A DNA stretch of 64,000 nt, taken from NCBI GenBank assembly GCA_013995675.1, contig VWRR01000004.1, forward strand, positions 558,001-622,000, read 5' to 3'. Positions 63,095-64,000 of the stretch are shown here, piece by piece (position 1 is the stretch's first letter; every line of letters begins with the position of its first letter). The notes beneath the pieces are model-generated. The model ran no database searches, was not told the DNA's origin, and saw only the letters and a program-made list of their open reading frames with translations. Source of the DNA: Cyanidiococcus yangmingshanensis (Eukaryota > Rhodophyta > Bangiophyceae > Cyanidiales > Cyanidiaceae). The position numbers and the translations under genes are program-made.

Positions 63095-63882
63095 GACGCA
63101 TAGCAGGTTGGCTTGTTCTGGTGCGTGTGTAGCGCAGCGGGTCTCTAGGTGGCTGGATATCGCCGCCTCCTTGGAATCGATCTCCATTTGGCACCGAAGA
63201 AGCCTTTTATTGGATCGTGTGTGTAACGATTGGGCAACTGAATTCACCAAGGTGCAATGCCACGAAGTGTACAGTGAAATGCTCTGCCTCCCAGTAGACT
63301 CGTTGAAAGTGTTGAGCCTCGTCGAAACCGACCTATTGGGTTTCGAGTTCCGAAAATACATCATGGAAAGCCATATCCGTTCTTGCAGATCGCGCAAGCC
63401 CCATTACCCTCGAGACGGAATATCACAAATCAGGTACTGAAAGCATTCTTCGAGTGAAACTCAGTTCAGGAGAGGCAATTCCGCTGCGGTACGCCTCTTT
63501 TCCAGTGCGGTAAACTCGCTGGCTTTTGTATGGTGTTGCGACCACATACCGCTCCCAGAGTCCGTGCGAGTCATTCTCGAGTCGACCGTTCTACGGAGCC
63601 TCGTTTTATCCTAATACGGGCTTCGGACCGCATACGAAGAGGACCCGCGCCCGTAGCGGTCTAACGAAGCAGCAAACGAGCTATTCTTTTGAGCCGCGCT
63701 GGAAAAAGACTCGCATCGGAACCTATCGAGTAAAAGATGAATGTATGAGCCGAATGGTTAGGGCCAGCGGCGGGGCGAGCGATGCCTGACATGCGACTCG
63801 GAGCCTACCGCGTTGGCGTACGATTTCGTCTATTCGCAAGCCAGCCCTAACTGAATCAGATAGCCTTCTTCACAGCGCTGTA
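63095..63882. other. downstream flank with a weak plus-strand coding trace
   Basis: Plus-strand readings in neighbouring frames look protein-like: FTKVQCHEVYSEMLCLPVDS then LKVLSLVETDLLGFEFRKYI (63230-63362), followed from about 63363 by SWKAISVLADRASPITLETE and ILRVKLSSGEAIPLRYASFP to TAA at 63510. The alternating beta pattern recalls a small beta-rich domain, such as a sliding-clamp fold, but I cannot assign it. The stretch to 63882 shows nothing supported. Confidence 0.3.
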
Positions 63883-64000
63883 ATGGTTCTTGTTAAGGAC
63901 GATTGTTTAGTTTACACCATCGATGATGAACAGATCGATCAGCAGACCGGAGAGTCGACAGACAGTGAGGTCTCGTTCGGGGCCGATCTCCTAGACTGGG
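63883..64000 (+). CDS. possible gene start cut by the right edge
   Basis: ATG at 63883 opens a frame of 39 codons that runs off the window: MVLVKDDCLVYTIDDEQIDQ, then acidic and Ser/Thr-rich to LLDW. The frame is also open upstream, back to a TGA near 63790. It is acidic and protein-like but too short to identify. Confidence 0.3.
   Translation, partial: MVLVKDDCLVYTIDDEQIDQQTGESTDSEVSFGADLLDW

Noticed and set aside
1-64000. Transposons, LTR or virus-like elements, CRISPR arrays, rRNA
   Set aside because: No transposase, reverse transcriptase, integrase or capsid motif, no long terminal repeats, no regularly spaced repeat array and no rRNA-like sequence was seen. A nucleotide search would be needed to exclude short relics.

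Overview
The window is nuclear DNA of a compact, gene-dense eukaryote. None of the genes read here needs a spliceosomal intron, base composition is roughly balanced, and intergenic gaps run from a few hundred bases to about 2.8 kb. Housekeeping eukaryotic genes (Tra1/TRRAP, importin-beta, Nup85, NAE1, UBR7, SAM50, a YIPF Golgi protein, a PMS-type MutL) lie beside proteins that look plastid-targeted (a lumen-type FKBP, a BSD2/DnaJ-type zinc finger, an organellar-type lysyl-tRNA synthetase). That mix, with a trehalose-6-phosphate synthase, points to a photosynthetic eukaryote with almost no introns. The best guess is a Cyanidioschyzon/Cyanidium-like red alga (Cyanidiophyceae). This is inference from gene content, not a sequence match.

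Layout. 0-6.4 kb: a small membrane protein resembling SDH6, a GLTP-fold lipid-transfer protein, a two-helix membrane protein, a GC-rich patch, UBR7, and poorly resolved small coding traces. 6.9-11.5 kb: SAM50 and a JJJ1/DNAJC21-like ribosome-biogenesis J-protein. 12.4-20 kb: NAE1 (minus), importin-beta (plus), an SLC35D-like nucleotide-sugar transporter (minus). 21.8-32.7 kb: trehalose-6-phosphate synthase with a degenerate phosphatase domain, a gap with traces of a secreted or membrane protein, a TKL protein kinase, and a large alpha-solenoid protein. 32.9-46.4 kb: the BSD2-like zinc-finger gene and a 12.6-kb Tra1 gene, both minus. 46.4-50.1 kb: an intergenic region with a 57-bp perfect direct repeat, then an acidic low-complexity gene. 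50.2-55.8 kb: LysRS (minus), Nup85 (plus), FKBP (minus). 56.9-63.1 kb: a seven-helix membrane protein, YIPF1/2, and PMS1/PMS2. A possible gene start lies at the right edge.

No operon-like logic is expected or seen. The genes serve separate eukaryotic processes: transcription (Tra1), nuclear transport (importin-beta, Nup85), ubiquitin/NEDD8 (UBR7, NAE1), organelle biogenesis (SAM50, BSD2-like), the secretory pathway (SLC35D-like, YIPF), DNA repair (PMS) and stress sugar metabolism (TPS).

A pervasive feature is that many otherwise well-conserved genes change reading frame inside conserved domains. Where I could measure the shift, most are +1 (one surplus base), sometimes in a homopolymer. Several cluster tightly (importin-beta C-terminus, JJJ1). 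Insertion-biased assembly error is the simplest explanation. Gene spans given here cross such breaks. No rRNA, convincing tRNA, CRISPR array, transposon or virus-like element was seen.
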